DNA of 64,000 bases from Nitratireductor aquimarinus. GTDB taxonomy: Bacteria > Pseudomonadota > Alphaproteobacteria > Rhizobiales > Rhizobiaceae. Numbering within the stretch: position 1 is the first letter of the stretch; each line of letters begins with the position of its first letter. Below the pieces are notes generated by a model, which saw only the letters and a program-made list of their open reading frames with translations, was not told the DNA's origin and made no database searches. Location of the stretch: assembly GCF_017255295.1 (NCBI RefSeq), contig NZ_JAFKDE010000009.1:186001-250000 (forward strand), written 5' to 3'. The translations under genes were made by a program, and so were the position numbers. This document shows positions 20,167 to 29,794 of this stretch, one piece after another.

Positions 20167-21540
20167 CTACCTGCCGTAGCGGCCCGCCAGAACGCGTTCG
20201 ATGGCGCGAATGCCCTGCGCCTCGCCGCCGATGGCCGAATAGGGCTTGTCGGACGGGTTCCAGCCGTAAATGTCGAAATGCGCCCAGCTCTTCGCCTTCT
20301 CCACGAAGCGCCCCAAAAACAGGCCGGCAATGGGCGAGCCCGCAAAACCGTCGAGCGAGACATTGTTCATGTCTGCGATTTTGGAATCGAGACGCGGCAT
20401 GTATGGCTTCCACAGCGGCATGCGCCAGAGCGGATCAGACACCGCTTCAGAGGCTTCGGCCAGCGCACCGGCCAGCGCCTCGTCATCGGTGTAGAACGGC
20501 GGCACATCCGGCCCGAGCGCCACGCGCGCGGCGCCCGTCAGCGTTGCCATGTCGATCAGGAGTTCCGGCTCTTCCTCATCGGCCAGCGTCAGCGCATCGG
20601 CCAGCACCAGCCGGCCCTCGGCATCGGTGTTGCCGACTTCGATGGTGAGGCCCTTGCGGCTCGTCAGCACATCACCCGGGCGAAAGGCATTGCCCGCCAC
20701 GGCGTTTTCCACCGCCGGGATGAGCACGCGCAGGCGGATGTCGAGTTTCGACGCCATGATCATCGAGGCGAGCCCCAGAACATTGGCCGCGCCGCCCATG
20801 TCTTTCTTCATGAGCAGCATGCCGGCGGCGGGCTTGAGGTCGAGACCACCCGTATCAAAGCACACGCCCTTGCCAACGAGCGTGACCTTCGGCGCATCGT
20901 CCCGCCCCCAGCGCATGTCGAGCAAGCGCGGCGCGGCTTCGGCAGCGCGGCCAACCGCATGGATCATCGGCAGGTTTTTCTTGAGGAGGTCGTCGCCGGC
21001 GACAACGGTCATCGCCGCGCCGTGCTGGTCGGCCAGCGTGCGCATTGCCGCTTCCAGCGCGTCGGGGTCCATGTCGCCTGCCGGCGTGTTGATCAGATCG
21101 CGCGCGAGGAAGCTGCCGTCGGCAAGACGCTGGACGCGCTCGGCATCCACGCCTTCCGGCAGCGCGAAACGAAGCGCGTTGCGCGGCTTCTTGCCATAGC
21201 GCGTGAAGGTGTAGGAGCCGAGCATCAGGCCAAGTGCCGCGAGCTCGGGCTCGGCCGGCTTGCCCGCGAAATGCCAGTCGCCTTCCGGCAGGTGACGCGC
21301 CAGCGCACCGGCAGCAAGCGGGTTTGCGGCGTCAAGCTTGCCAAGGCCGAAGAACGCGCCGGCCAGCGCGCCGTTCTCACCCGGGATCGACAAAACCTTG
21401 CCCGCAGCGCCTGTGAAACCGTTCGATCTGGCCCAGGCGATTGCCGCTTCGGGCGCGCCGGACCTGTCGAGGCCATCCGTCTCAACCGCATAGACCGGCA
21501 GCGATGAAGCCTCTTTCGAACTCAGGAGCGTGACGGGCAT
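20167..21540 (-). CDS. Leucyl aminopeptidase family protein (M17)
   Basis: 457 residues. Cytoplasmic two-metal aminopeptidase that removes N-terminal residues from peptides. The C-terminal catalytic domain contains the metal/substrate signature VGKGVCFDTGGLDLKP (222-237), the KKDMGGAANV stretch and the M17 hallmark NTDAEGRL (304-311). The N-terminal domain is the variable PepB-like type. GGAG lies seven bases before the ATG. Probably first gene of an operon with the MarR and NlpC/P60 genes. Whether it is PepA- or PepB-like cannot be decided here. Confidence 0.93.
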   Translation of the reverse strand: MPVTLLSSKEASSLPVYAVETDGLDRSGAPEAAIAWARSNGFTGAAGKVLSIPGENGALAGAFFGLGKLDAANPLAAGALARHLPEGDWHFAGKPAEPELAALGLMLGSYTFTRYGKKPRNALRFALPEGVDAERVQRLADGSFLARDLINTPAGDMDPDALEAAMRTLADQHGAAMTVVAGDDLLKKNLPMIHAVGRAAEAAPRLLDMRWGRDDAPKVTLVGKGVCFDTGGLDLKPAAGMLLMKKDMGGAANVLGLASMIMASKLDIRLRVLIPAVENAVAGNAFRPGDVLTSRKGLTIEVGNTDAEGRLVLADALTLADEEEPELLIDMATLTGAARVALGPDVPPFYTDDEALAGALAEASEAVSDPLWRMPLWKPYMPRLDSKIADMNNVSLDGFAGSPIAGLFLGRFVEKAKSWAHFDIYGWNPSDKPYSAIGGEAQGIRAIERVLAGRYGR

Positions 21541-21661
21541 TTCTTGTCTCCACGTTTACGTTTCATGAAGCGTTTTAACGCTCCGTTAGGGTTAACAGAA
21601 TATTGCTCTCTGATGAGAGTTGGCCGGAGGGCGGCCGAAGCCAATCGGAGGGCGCGCGCAG

Positions 21662-22486
21662 ATGTTTACCGAACAGCGCACGAATGCAACCGCAAACAGG
21701 ATAACCATGACGGCCCTGGCGCTCGTTATGGCAACGGCGATCGCCGGCTGCGCCAGCAAGGACCGGATGACCACCGGGTCTGTCAGCCGAAGCACGCCAG
21801 GTGCTGCGACCAATGTGGCCAGCATGACCGAACCGCAGTTGCGCAGCGCCGCAGACTCGCTGGGCCGCGCCTACACCAAGAACACCAAGGACAAAGCGAC
21901 CGCCCTGCGCTACGCGTCGGTTCTGCAAATGACCGGCCGCGCCGATCAGTCGCTTGCCGTGATGCGCAAGCTCGCCATCGACCATCCGCAGGATCGCCAG
22001 GTGCTGGCAGCCTATGGCAAGGCGCTGGCTGCCGCCGGCGAATTACAGCCGGCGCTCGACGCCGTACGCCGCGCCCAGACACCGGAATATCCGGACTGGC
22101 GTCTCCAGTCTGCCGAGGGTGCGATTCTCGACCAGCTCGGCCAGAAGGACGCCGCACGCGCCCTCTACACCCGGGCGCTTAACCTGCAGCCGAACGAGCC
22201 GTCCATCCTTTCCAATATGGGCATGTCCTATCTCTTGGAAGGCAATCTCAAATCCGCCGAGCACTACATGCGTCAGGCGGCGCAGAGCCCCGGCGCAGAC
22301 AGCCGCGTGCGCCAGAATCTGGCGCTGGTGGTCGGCCTTCAGGGCCGGTTCGGCGAGGCCGAGCAGCTTGCCCGGCAGGAGCTTTCGCCCGATCAGGCAG
22401 AGGCCAATGTGGCCTATCTGCGCGCCATGCTTTCGCAGCAGAATGCCTGGAGTCAGCTTTCCGACAAGAAGAAAAAGCGCAACTGA
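21662..22486 (+). CDS. tadD: Tad pilus lipoprotein TadD (TPR protein)
   Basis: 274 residues. Lipoprotein signal with the lipobox AIAGC (Cys30), then about five tetratricopeptide repeats (for example QPNEPSILSNMGMSYLLEGNL). TadD is a pilotin-like outer-membrane lipoprotein that helps the CpaC secretin assemble. The start at 21662 has GGAGGG seven bases upstream. It is on the opposite strand from tadA-B-C and convergent with tadC, so it has its own promoter. Confidence 0.85.
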   Translation: MFTEQRTNATANRITMTALALVMATAIAGCASKDRMTTGSVSRSTPGAATNVASMTEPQLRSAADSLGRAYTKNTKDKATALRYASVLQMTGRADQSLAVMRKLAIDHPQDRQVLAAYGKALAAAGELQPALDAVRRAQTPEYPDWRLQSAEGAILDQLGQKDAARALYTRALNLQPNEPSILSNMGMSYLLEGNLKSAEHYMRQAAQSPGADSRVRQNLALVVGLQGRFGEAEQLARQELSPDQAEANVAYLRAMLSQQNAWSQLSDKKKKRN

Positions 22487-22507
22487 CCCAGCCGCGCACC
22501 GCACACG

Positions 22508-22539
22508 AAAAAAGGCCGCTTGATGCGGCCTTTATTTTT
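22508..22539 (+). terminator. Terminator between tadD and tadC
   Basis: AAAGGCCGC-TTGAT-GCGGCCTTT (22511-22533) followed by ATTTTTG on the plus strand; the run of A before the stem lets it work for tadC on the minus strand too. Confidence 0.88.
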
Positions 22540-22561
22540 GAGCGCTTTGAAGGCAGGCACC

Positions 22562-23551
22562 CTAGAACAGCCCCTGCTGTTTGATCTGGATGCCTGCCGG
22601 TCCGAGAATGACGGCGAACAGCACGGGGATGAAGAAGAGGATCATCGGAACGGTGAGCTTCGGCGGCAGCGCGGCCGCTTTCTTCTCCGCCTCGTTCATG
22701 CGCATTTCGCGGCTTTCGTCCGCCAGAACCCGGAGCGCATGGCTGACGGGCGTGCCATAGCGTTCCGCCTGGATCAGGGCCTGTGTGACGCTCTTGACGG
22801 TTTCGAGCCCGGTGCGCGCGGCGAAATTCTCATAGGCCTGCCGGCGCTCCTGCAGGAACGACAGTTCGGCAGTGGTGAGCACCAGCTCCTCGGCCAGCGC
22901 GACCGACTGCGCGCCGATCTCGTCCGAGACCCTGCGGAACGCAGCCTCGGTGGACATGCCCGACTCAACGCAGATCAGCATCAGGTCCAGCGCGTCGGGC
23001 CATGCGAGCTGGATCGACTTTTTGCGCTTGGTCGCCAGATTGCTGACATAGAGCACGGGTGCATAGAAGCCGGCATAGGCGGCGATGAGGCAGACGAACA
23101 GTTTCACGAAGAAGGGCTGTTCCGGAAGCGCTCCCATGCCGAAAACGTAGATGCCTGCCAGCGCCAGCGTGGCGAAAGGCAGCGTAGCACGGAAAAACAG
23201 GAACTTGGTAAGCGGGTTCTGTCCGCGGAAACCGGCCGTGCGAAGCTTGGCCATGGTGGTCTCGTCGGCAAGCGCGCGGCGCAGATCGAGCTTGTCGACG
23301 ATGGCCCGCATGCCCACGGACTGCTTTTCGCGCAGGCCCCGGCGGCGCTGGTCAGCTTCAGCCGCGAGACGGGCGCGCTGGCGGGCGCGCAGTTCCTCGC
23401 GCTCCAGCGCCACATTCTTCATGCGCGATTTGAGCGGGTCCCCGCCAAAGGCAGGCAAAAGGGTGAACACGGTCGCAAAAACCGCGACCGCGACCAGTAT
23501 CGCGATCAGGAAACTCGGATCGATGATACTTCCAATGGCGTCTGCGGGCAT
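22562..23551 (-). CDS. tadC: Tad pilus inner-membrane platform protein TadC
   Basis: 329 residues. T2SSF (GspF-like) domain with membrane helices at about residues 10-32, 105-125, 130-150 and at the C-terminus (MILFFIPVLFAVILGPAGI). It forms the inner-membrane platform with TadB. The linker between the first helices is very rich in Arg/Glu. It starts 3 bases after the tadB stop and is last in the cpaB-tadC unit. Confidence 0.93.
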   Translation of the reverse strand: MPADAIGSIIDPSFLIAILVAVAVFATVFTLLPAFGGDPLKSRMKNVALEREELRARQRARLAAEADQRRRGLREKQSVGMRAIVDKLDLRRALADETTMAKLRTAGFRGQNPLTKFLFFRATLPFATLALAGIYVFGMGALPEQPFFVKLFVCLIAAYAGFYAPVLYVSNLATKRKKSIQLAWPDALDLMLICVESGMSTEAAFRRVSDEIGAQSVALAEELVLTTAELSFLQERRQAYENFAARTGLETVKSVTQALIQAERYGTPVSHALRVLADESREMRMNEAEKKAAALPPKLTVPMILFFIPVLFAVILGPAGIQIKQQGLF

Positions 23552-23554
23552 TGC

Positions 23555-24568
23555 CTAAACCTCGAAATTGATCATGTTCCGCATCACGATAATGCCGATT
23601 GTCATCCAGAGCCCCGAGAAGCCGAGGATCAGGTGCCCGGTGCTCGTCGTGAAGAGCGGGGTGATGTAGGTCGGGCTTGTGAGATAGACCAGGAACGCAA
23701 CGACAAACGGCAGGGCGCCGATGATCACTGCGGATGCCTTGGCTTCCATGGAAAGCGCCTGCACCTTTGCTTTCATCTTCTTTCGATTGCGCAACACCCG
23801 CGAAAGGTTGGCCAGCGCTTCGGAAAGATTGCCGCCCGCCTGAGCCTGAATCTGGATCACGATGCCGAAGAAATTTGCTTCAGGGCAGGGCATGGTCTCC
23901 CCCATGCGCAGGCAGGCTTCAGGGGTTGAGATGCCCATCTGCTGGGCCTCAACGATGCGCCGGAACTCCGTGCGGACAGGCTCCTGCGATTCACTGGCGA
24001 TCAGGCGAATACCGTCATTGATGGGCAGACCGGATTTGACCGCACGCACGATCACATCGAGCGCGTTCGGGAACTCGTTGAGGAAGGCTTTCACGCGGCT
24101 GCGCCGCTTGAAGGCGACGAACCAGCGCGGAAACCCGAGCACGCCCACGATCAGAATGCCAGGCAGGACCAGAAGCGGCACGCCGAGGATGAAGGCAATG
24201 AGCGTGAGAACCACGCCACTGACGCCCGAAACGACATGAAAGCGCTCCGGCGTGATCTCCATGCCGGCCTGTTTCAGCTGCATTTTCAGCGGCGGCTTGC
24301 GAACCTTGCTGTCGCGCTTCTTCTGCCGGTCGTCGAGTTCCTTGAGCGAATCCTGAATGGATTTGCGCCGCTTCGCCACTTCGGCGACGCGATCCCGCGA
24401 TGCCTTGATCGCGGACTGGTCGGTCTGCGCCTTCTTGACCGTTTCAAGCCGGCGGTCGACCTTCTTTTCGCTGGCGATGTTGTTGAACATCAGCGCATAG
24501 GCCACCGCCCCGGCGCTGCAACCGGCCAGCAGAATGAAGGCGATCATGGTTATGTCCAGGCCGAACAT
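23555..24568 (-). CDS. tadB: Tad pilus inner-membrane platform protein TadB
   Basis: 337 residues. One N-terminal helix (MIAFILLAGCSAGAVAYALM), a charged coil (KKVDRRLETVKKAQ), a helix pair, then the T2SSF domain with the conserved PEANFFGIVIQIQAQAGGNLSEALANLS stretch (split across residues ~225-255) and two final helices. Partner of TadC for the platform on which the ATPase TadA acts. Preceded by tadA with a 43-base gap. Confidence 0.94.
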   Translation of the reverse strand: MFGLDITMIAFILLAGCSAGAVAYALMFNNIASEKKVDRRLETVKKAQTDQSAIKASRDRVAEVAKRRKSIQDSLKELDDRQKKRDSKVRKPPLKMQLKQAGMEITPERFHVVSGVSGVVLTLIAFILGVPLLVLPGILIVGVLGFPRWFVAFKRRSRVKAFLNEFPNALDVIVRAVKSGLPINDGIRLIASESQEPVRTEFRRIVEAQQMGISTPEACLRMGETMPCPEANFFGIVIQIQAQAGGNLSEALANLSRVLRNRKKMKAKVQALSMEAKASAVIIGALPFVVAFLVYLTSPTYITPLFTTSTGHLILGFSGLWMTIGIIVMRNMINFEV

Positions 24569-24611
24569 CGCCTACCCCCTGTCGCCTGAGAAATCGGAAG
24601 CTGCGGTCATG

Positions 24612-26123
24612 TCAGCCAGTCTTCCTTTCCATGCCCTCCAGCGCCGTCGCGAGGCGCTGCTCCTCACCGTAATAGCGGGCGCGATCCCAGAAGTGCGGGC
24701 GGGCGATGCCGGTCGAGACATGATCGCCGATGATCTTGCCGTTCGCGTCCTCGCCCTTCATGTCGTAGAGCATCAGGTCCTGCGTGATGATCACATCGCC
24801 TTCCATGCCGATCACCTCGGTGATGTGCGTGATGCGGCGCGAACCATCGCGCAGGCGGCTCGCCTGAATGATCACGTCCACCGAACCGACGACGATCTCG
24901 CGCACGGTGCGCTGCGGCAGCGTGAAACCGCCCATGGCGACCATGGATTCGATACGGTTCAAACACTCGCGTGGATTGTTGGCGTGAATGGTTCCCATGG
25001 AACCGTCGTGACCGGTGTTCATTGCCTGCAAAAGGTCGAACACCTCCGATCCGCGCACCTCGCCGACGATGATGCGTTCGGGACGCATGCGCAGACAGTT
25101 GCGCACCAGGTCACGCATCGTCACCTCGCCCTCGCCTTCCAGATTTGGCGGGCGGGTTTCAAGCCGGACCACATGCGGCTGCTGGAGCTGAAGCTCTGCG
25201 GAGTCCTCACAGGTGATGATGCGCTCATCGGCGTCGATGAAATTCGTCAGGCAGTTGAGCAGCGTCGTCTTGCCCGAACCCGTGCCGCCTGAAATCAGGA
25301 TGTTGCAGCGGACGCGGCCAATGATCTTGAGGAGTTCGGCGCCTTCCGGCGAAATCGCGCCGAAACGGACCAGCTGATCGAGCGTCAGCTTGTCCTTCTT
25401 GAACTTGCGGATGGTGAGCGATGCGCCATCAATGGCCAGCGGCGGCGCGATGACGTTGACACGCGAACCGTCCGGCAGACGCGCGTCACAGATCGGGCTC
25501 GACTCATCCACACGGCGGCCGACCTGGCTCACAATGCGCTGACAGATGTTGAGAAGCTGCTGGTTGTCGCGGAAGCGCACGCCGGTCTGCTCGACCTTGC
25601 CGTTCACTTCGATGTACACGCTCTCCGCGCCATTCACCATGATGTCGGCGATGTCGTCGCGGGCGAGAAGCGGTTCCAGCGGGCCGTAACCGAGTACATC
25701 GTTACAGATATCCTCAAGCAGTTCTTCCTGCTCGGAAATCGACATCGCGAAATTCTTGATCGCAATGATGTCGTTGACGATGTCGCGGATTTCCTCACGC
25801 GCACTGTCCGGATCGAGATTGGCGAGCTGCGAGAGGTCAATGGTCTCGATCAGCGCCGAGAAAACCTGGCTCTTCGTGTCGTAATAGGCTTCGCTGCGCG
25901 TGCGTGTCGACGAGGCCGGCTTTGCCGATGAAGGTTTCTCGGTCCGGGCAGGCTCCTGACGCGGCCTGGCCGTGGCGGCGGATGGCGGAAGATCGGGTTT
26001 GGAGGCCCGTGGTGCTTCCGGGCGCTCCGGCGTCATGACAGCCGCATCACCCGAAACGGGTTTCGGGATCTCAATATGCGGCGTTGCAGAATGCGGGACG
26101 CCGGCCCCTCTCTTTCCGAACAT
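24612..26123 (-). CDS. cpaF: Tad pilus assembly ATPase TadA/CpaF
   Basis: 503 residues. Secretion/pilus ATPase that powers Flp pilus extension and retraction. Residues 1 to about 80 are a disordered Pro/Ser-rich stretch, followed by the GspE-type N-domain. Walker [10 protein letters not shown] (279-287), Asp and His boxes, and the Walker B region [21 protein letters not shown]. It sits between cpaE and tadB, as expected for the locus. Confidence 0.97.
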   Translation of the reverse strand: MFGKRGAGVPHSATPHIEIPKPVSGDAAVMTPERPEAPRASKPDLPPSAATARPRQEPARTEKPSSAKPASSTRTRSEAYYDTKSQVFSALIETIDLSQLANLDPDSAREEIRDIVNDIIAIKNFAMSISEQEELLEDICNDVLGYGPLEPLLARDDIADIMVNGAESVYIEVNGKVEQTGVRFRDNQQLLNICQRIVSQVGRRVDESSPICDARLPDGSRVNVIAPPLAIDGASLTIRKFKKDKLTLDQLVRFGAISPEGAELLKIIGRVRCNILISGGTGSGKTTLLNCLTNFIDADERIITCEDSAELQLQQPHVVRLETRPPNLEGEGEVTMRDLVRNCLRMRPERIIVGEVRGSEVFDLLQAMNTGHDGSMGTIHANNPRECLNRIESMVAMGGFTLPQRTVREIVVGSVDVIIQASRLRDGSRRITHITEVIGMEGDVIITQDLMLYDMKGEDANGKIIGDHVSTGIARPHFWDRARYYGEEQRLATALEGMERKTG

Positions 26124-26142
26124 CTGACGCTACCAATCCGTA

Positions 26143-27420
26143 TCAGCTTTTGCGTTTCAGCCGTTCCAGAATGCTGGACAGGCCGCTCTTTTTCTGCGGC
26201 TTCACCTCGCGACGGCCGGTCAGCACATGGGCCAGCTCGTTGATCGTTTCCACGATCGGGCTCTTGGCATCCATCTCGCCGAGCATGCGCCCGTTATTGG
26301 CCGCATTGCCGAACAGCTGCGGCTCGAACATGATCGTCGCCGCCGGCGTCACGCCGAGCGGTTCGGCGAAATCTTCCAGCGAGATTTCCGGACGTTTGGG
26401 GATGCCCGCCTGATTGAGCAGCAGCACCGGCGGCTTGTCGTTCGGCCGCAACTGCTTCAGCGTGTCGATCAGGTTTTTCGTGTTGCGCAGATTGGCCAGA
26501 TCCGGCGTCGCCGTGATGACCACCTCATCGGCCTGCGCAAGCGTCGTTCTCGTCCAGCCATTCCAGACGTGAGGCACATCCAGGATCAGAACCGGCGCGG
26601 TGCGCTGCGTGGTGTCGATGATCTGGGCAAATGCCTCCGGGTCGAAATCATAGACCCGGTCGAGTGTCGAGGGTGCTGCCAGAAGCGAGAGACGCTCGGC
26701 GCACTGCGACAGAAGGCGGTCGAGATAGACCTCGTCGATCCGTTCTGGCGAGAACACGGCTTCGGCGATGCCCTGCGGCGGGTCCTGATCGAAATTGATG
26801 TTGGCCGTGCCGAAAGGCAGATCCAGGTCGGCCACCACAACCTCGTTCTCGAACAGGTTGGAAATGGCCCAGGCCACATTGTGCGCGATGGTGGACGAGC
26901 CGACGCCGCCCTTGGCTCCGACAAACGCAATGGAATGGCCGAGAGGCTCGGCCGTCGGATCGACAAAGATGTTGGCGATGACGCTCACAATGTCGGCCAT
27001 CGAGATCGGTGCGACCACATATTCCGAGATGCCGGCGCGCATCAGCTCACGATAGAGCCACACATCATTGTAGTGCCCGACAATGATGACCTTGGTGCTC
27101 GGGTCGCAGACTTCGGCAAGCTGCTCCAGCGAGACGAGCATCTCGCGCGGCTCGGCGGAAGATTCCACGATCACCAGGTTCGGCGTTGCCGCCGTCTGGT
27201 AGAACTCCACCGCAGTGGCAACGCCGCCCATGTGGACCTTGAGGTGCGTTTTCGCCATGCGGCGATCCTCACCGGCCCGCTCGATCGGATTGGACACGCT
27301 CTCGGTGTCGCAAAACGCCTGGATCGAGATCCTGGGGATCGGGCGAAGGGACTGCAGATTGGGATCGGGCGCATTCGCAGTGAATGCCTCGTGATCCGTT
27401 TCATAGGCCAGATTGCTCAT
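26143..27420 (-). CDS. cpaE: Tad pilus localisation ATPase CpaE/TadZ
   Basis: 425 residues. N-terminal half is a receiver-like domain without obvious phosphorylation residues; the second half is a MinD/ParA-like ATPase with deviant Walker A KGGVGSST (170-177). CpaE/TadZ places the pilus machine, at the pole in Caulobacter. The absence of a canonical GK(T/S) end to the P-loop is common in this family. Only 19 bases separate it from cpaF and 20 from cpaD. Confidence 0.93.
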   Translation of the reverse strand: MSNLAYETDHEAFTANAPDPNLQSLRPIPRISIQAFCDTESVSNPIERAGEDRRMAKTHLKVHMGGVATAVEFYQTAATPNLVIVESSAEPREMLVSLEQLAEVCDPSTKVIIVGHYNDVWLYRELMRAGISEYVVAPISMADIVSVIANIFVDPTAEPLGHSIAFVGAKGGVGSSTIAHNVAWAISNLFENEVVVADLDLPFGTANINFDQDPPQGIAEAVFSPERIDEVYLDRLLSQCAERLSLLAAPSTLDRVYDFDPEAFAQIIDTTQRTAPVLILDVPHVWNGWTRTTLAQADEVVITATPDLANLRNTKNLIDTLKQLRPNDKPPVLLLNQAGIPKRPEISLEDFAEPLGVTPAATIMFEPQLFGNAANNGRMLGEMDAKSPIVETINELAHVLTGRREVKPQKKSGLSSILERLKRKS

Positions 27421-27440
27421 TTTATGCCTCTTGCCCCCGC

Positions 27441-28184
27441 CTAGTACTGGACTTCTCGGTTGCCGCGGAATTCCTTGGAAACCTTGCCGGCTTCGTAACT
27501 GCTTTCCGAACCACGATACTTGTCGATCACTCCCATCCGGTTTTCCGCATCGATGGGCGTCTGCTGACGCGGACCGAGGAAATCGTTGGGATTAGCCACC
27601 TGCGCGGCGAGATTGTTCTGATAGGAACAGCCGAAATTCGCGTAATGCTTGTTATCCGTGGTGTCGAGAATGTCTTCTGGCCACCGGCCACACTGGTTGG
27701 TGGAAGCCCTGATCGCGGGATAGGACACGCGGATCGGCGGCGCAGTATCTGCCGATGGCGCCCGGTAGGAAACGACCGCAATGTTCTCGGGCGGCACGCC
27801 ATGTTTCTGCAGCTGCCGCGTAATCTGGGAAGCGATGTTGGACGCCCCGCGCTCATTGACGGAGCCGGTCGGAACCAGCACCGTGACCGTGCCGCCGGAC
27901 CGCCGGTCATAACCGCTCATGAAGCCGGCGAGCGTGCCGGCCTGACCACGCGTCATGCTTTTGGCCGAGACGGCGACCGGCAGGTCGATCTTCTGATCCT
28001 TCTCGGAGATCACGATCGGGTGGTTGGTGCGGTAGTCATCCGGAATGGAGCCCACAATCACCGAGTCCCGCTTCGCGGCACAGCCAGCCAGCAGGGCGGC
28101 AGCGCCGATGAGGAGGACAGCACCGGTCGTTTTAAGCCGTGCGGTATTTCCAGTCTCATGTTTCATCATGACCACCCCCGACAT
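27441..28184 (-). CDS. cpaD: Tad pilus lipoprotein CpaD
   Basis: 247 residues. Lipoprotein signal with lipobox LLAGC (Cys35), then the CpaD domain with the conserved block VRVSYPAI...CGRWPEDI and the C-terminal NFGCSYQNNLAAQVANPNDFLGPR. It is an outer-membrane partner of the CpaC secretin. The start at 28184 is chosen for GGGAGAAGG upstream; a GTG at 28202 and ATGs at 28169/28166 are alternatives. Follows cpaC closely (overlap or a few bases, depending on start). Confidence 0.92.
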   Translation of the reverse strand: MSGVVMMKHETGNTARLKTTGAVLLIGAAALLAGCAAKRDSVIVGSIPDDYRTNHPIVISEKDQKIDLPVAVSAKSMTRGQAGTLAGFMSGYDRRSGGTVTVLVPTGSVNERGASNIASQITRQLQKHGVPPENIAVVSYRAPSADTAPPIRVSYPAIRASTNQCGRWPEDILDTTDNKHYANFGCSYQNNLAAQVANPNDFLGPRQQTPIDAENRMGVIDKYRGSESSYEAGKVSKEFRGNREVQY

Positions 28185-28198
28185 GACCTTCTCCCCGC

Positions 28199-29794
28199 TC
28201 ACTTGTAGATGTAGCCGACAACGCCGTGATAGCGGCCATTGGGCAGATCGGTTTTCATGGTTCCGTAGACGCGGTTCACCCGCCCCAGGAACATGCCCGC
28301 GCCATCGCTGGCCGGCGTGAAATTGTCATCCGGCTTGGCAAGCGCGGTGCGCGCCGTGGGCTTCGACAGATAAGGCGTGACGATGATCACCAGTTCGGTC
28401 TCGTTGCGCACGAAGTCGCGGCTCCGGAACAGTGCGCCAAGCACCGGCACTTTTGAGAGGCCTGGCACACCGGTGAACGCCTGACGCACATCGTCCTGCA
28501 CCAGGCCGGCAATCATCATCGAACCGCCCGACGGTAACTCGACAGTGGTGTCGGCCAGTCGCTTGCGGATGGAAATGATGTTCGTTCCCTTCGACCGGAT
28601 GCCCTGAGAAAGCGCAACCGAGCCCTGTGTGGTGGGTTCGGAAACCTGTGTCCTGATTTTCAGGCTGATCCGGCCGGCAGAGAGAACCGTCGGCAGGAAC
28701 TCAAGGCCGATACCGTATTCGACTTTCTGAATGTCATACGTCGTCTCGCCTGTCTTGTTCTCATCTGAAACTGCGGAACTCACACCCTTGACGAGATTGA
28801 ACTCGCCGCCGACCCGGAACGTCGCCTTCTCGCCGGACACGGCCGTCAGCGCCGGTTCGGCCAGTGTCTTCATGACACCTGCCTGTTCCATCGCGTTGAC
28901 ATAAGCGTCAATCAGCGAGCCGCCGACAGAGAAGCCACTGTGCGACAGCGACTTGCCCAGACCGGCGAAATTGTCACTGATCGCTCCCCAGGTGATGCCG
29001 TCGACGTTGCCGGAGCCGATCATGTTCACGCCGAGCTGCTTCATGACGGAGCGGCTGACCTCGGCGACCGTCACCTTGAGCGTGACCTGGTCCTCGCCGA
29101 TGATCTGCAGCATGTTGACGATGCGGCTTTGCTGACGCTGTTTGTCCGGGTTGTTGATGGCGACACCGCCACCATCGGTCGGCGCGGCGGCGCTCTGTGA
29201 ATACTGACCTGTTGTCGCTTCACCGCCGGTCACGAAGATCTGCGCCAGCTGTGCGGCGCGCGATGCATCAAGTGGCGTCTCGACCGTTCCGGTCAGCACC
29301 ACATTGTCGTTGATGAGTTCGACATCGATGTCGGAGTTCGGGATGAAGCGTTTCAGATAGTCTTCCAGACCCGCGACATCGCGCTCGACCGCAACGTCGA
29401 GGCTGGCGATCTGCTCGCCATTCGCTCCGAAGACGAAGATGTTCGTTTCGCCCACCTGCTTGCCGAACAGATAGATCCGGCGTGCAGTGCGGGTGACGGC
29501 GTCTGCAACGGACGGATTGGCGACGAGAATGTCATAGGCGTCGCTTGGCAGGTCCAGCACCAGCGACTTGTTGAGGCCGAGCTTAATGCGCTGGGTGGCG
29601 CTGCTGCTCCTCGTCTTGACCGTGTTCTGCGCCGCATATGCCTCGCTCGCGGGCATGGCGATCTGCAGGGACAGCGCTGCTGCGCAGCCCAGAAGAACAC
29701 GTGCGGTCAGTCGTGATGTTGTGCCCATAATCCGCCCCGTTTTTTTAACGCCCGTATTTTTCACGGAAGTTCCCCTGCTGGCGCGCCTGATCAT
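28199..29794 (-). CDS. cpaC: Tad pilus outer-membrane secretin CpaC/RcpA
   Basis: 531 residues. Signal peptide, then a pilus-specific N-domain (LGLNKSLVLDLPSDAYDILVANPSVADAV), a BON/N1-type domain (LINDNVVLTGTVETPLDA) and the secretin core (VPGLSKVPVLGALFRS). It forms the outer-membrane pore for the Flp pilus. ATG at 29794 overlaps the cpaB stop (ATGA); the internal ATG at 29728 would start closer to the hydrophobic signal segment and is a serious alternative. Confidence 0.94.
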   Translation of the reverse strand: MIRRASRGTSVKNTGVKKTGRIMGTTSRLTARVLLGCAAALSLQIAMPASEAYAAQNTVKTRSSSATQRIKLGLNKSLVLDLPSDAYDILVANPSVADAVTRTARRIYLFGKQVGETNIFVFGANGEQIASLDVAVERDVAGLEDYLKRFIPNSDIDVELINDNVVLTGTVETPLDASRAAQLAQIFVTGGEATTGQYSQSAAAPTDGGGVAINNPDKQRQQSRIVNMLQIIGEDQVTLKVTVAEVSRSVMKQLGVNMIGSGNVDGITWGAISDNFAGLGKSLSHSGFSVGGSLIDAYVNAMEQAGVMKTLAEPALTAVSGEKATFRVGGEFNLVKGVSSAVSDENKTGETTYDIQKVEYGIGLEFLPTVLSAGRISLKIRTQVSEPTTQGSVALSQGIRSKGTNIISIRKRLADTTVELPSGGSMMIAGLVQDDVRQAFTGVPGLSKVPVLGALFRSRDFVRNETELVIIVTPYLSKPTARTALAKPDDNFTPASDGAGMFLGRVNRVYGTMKTDLPNGRYHGVVGYIYK

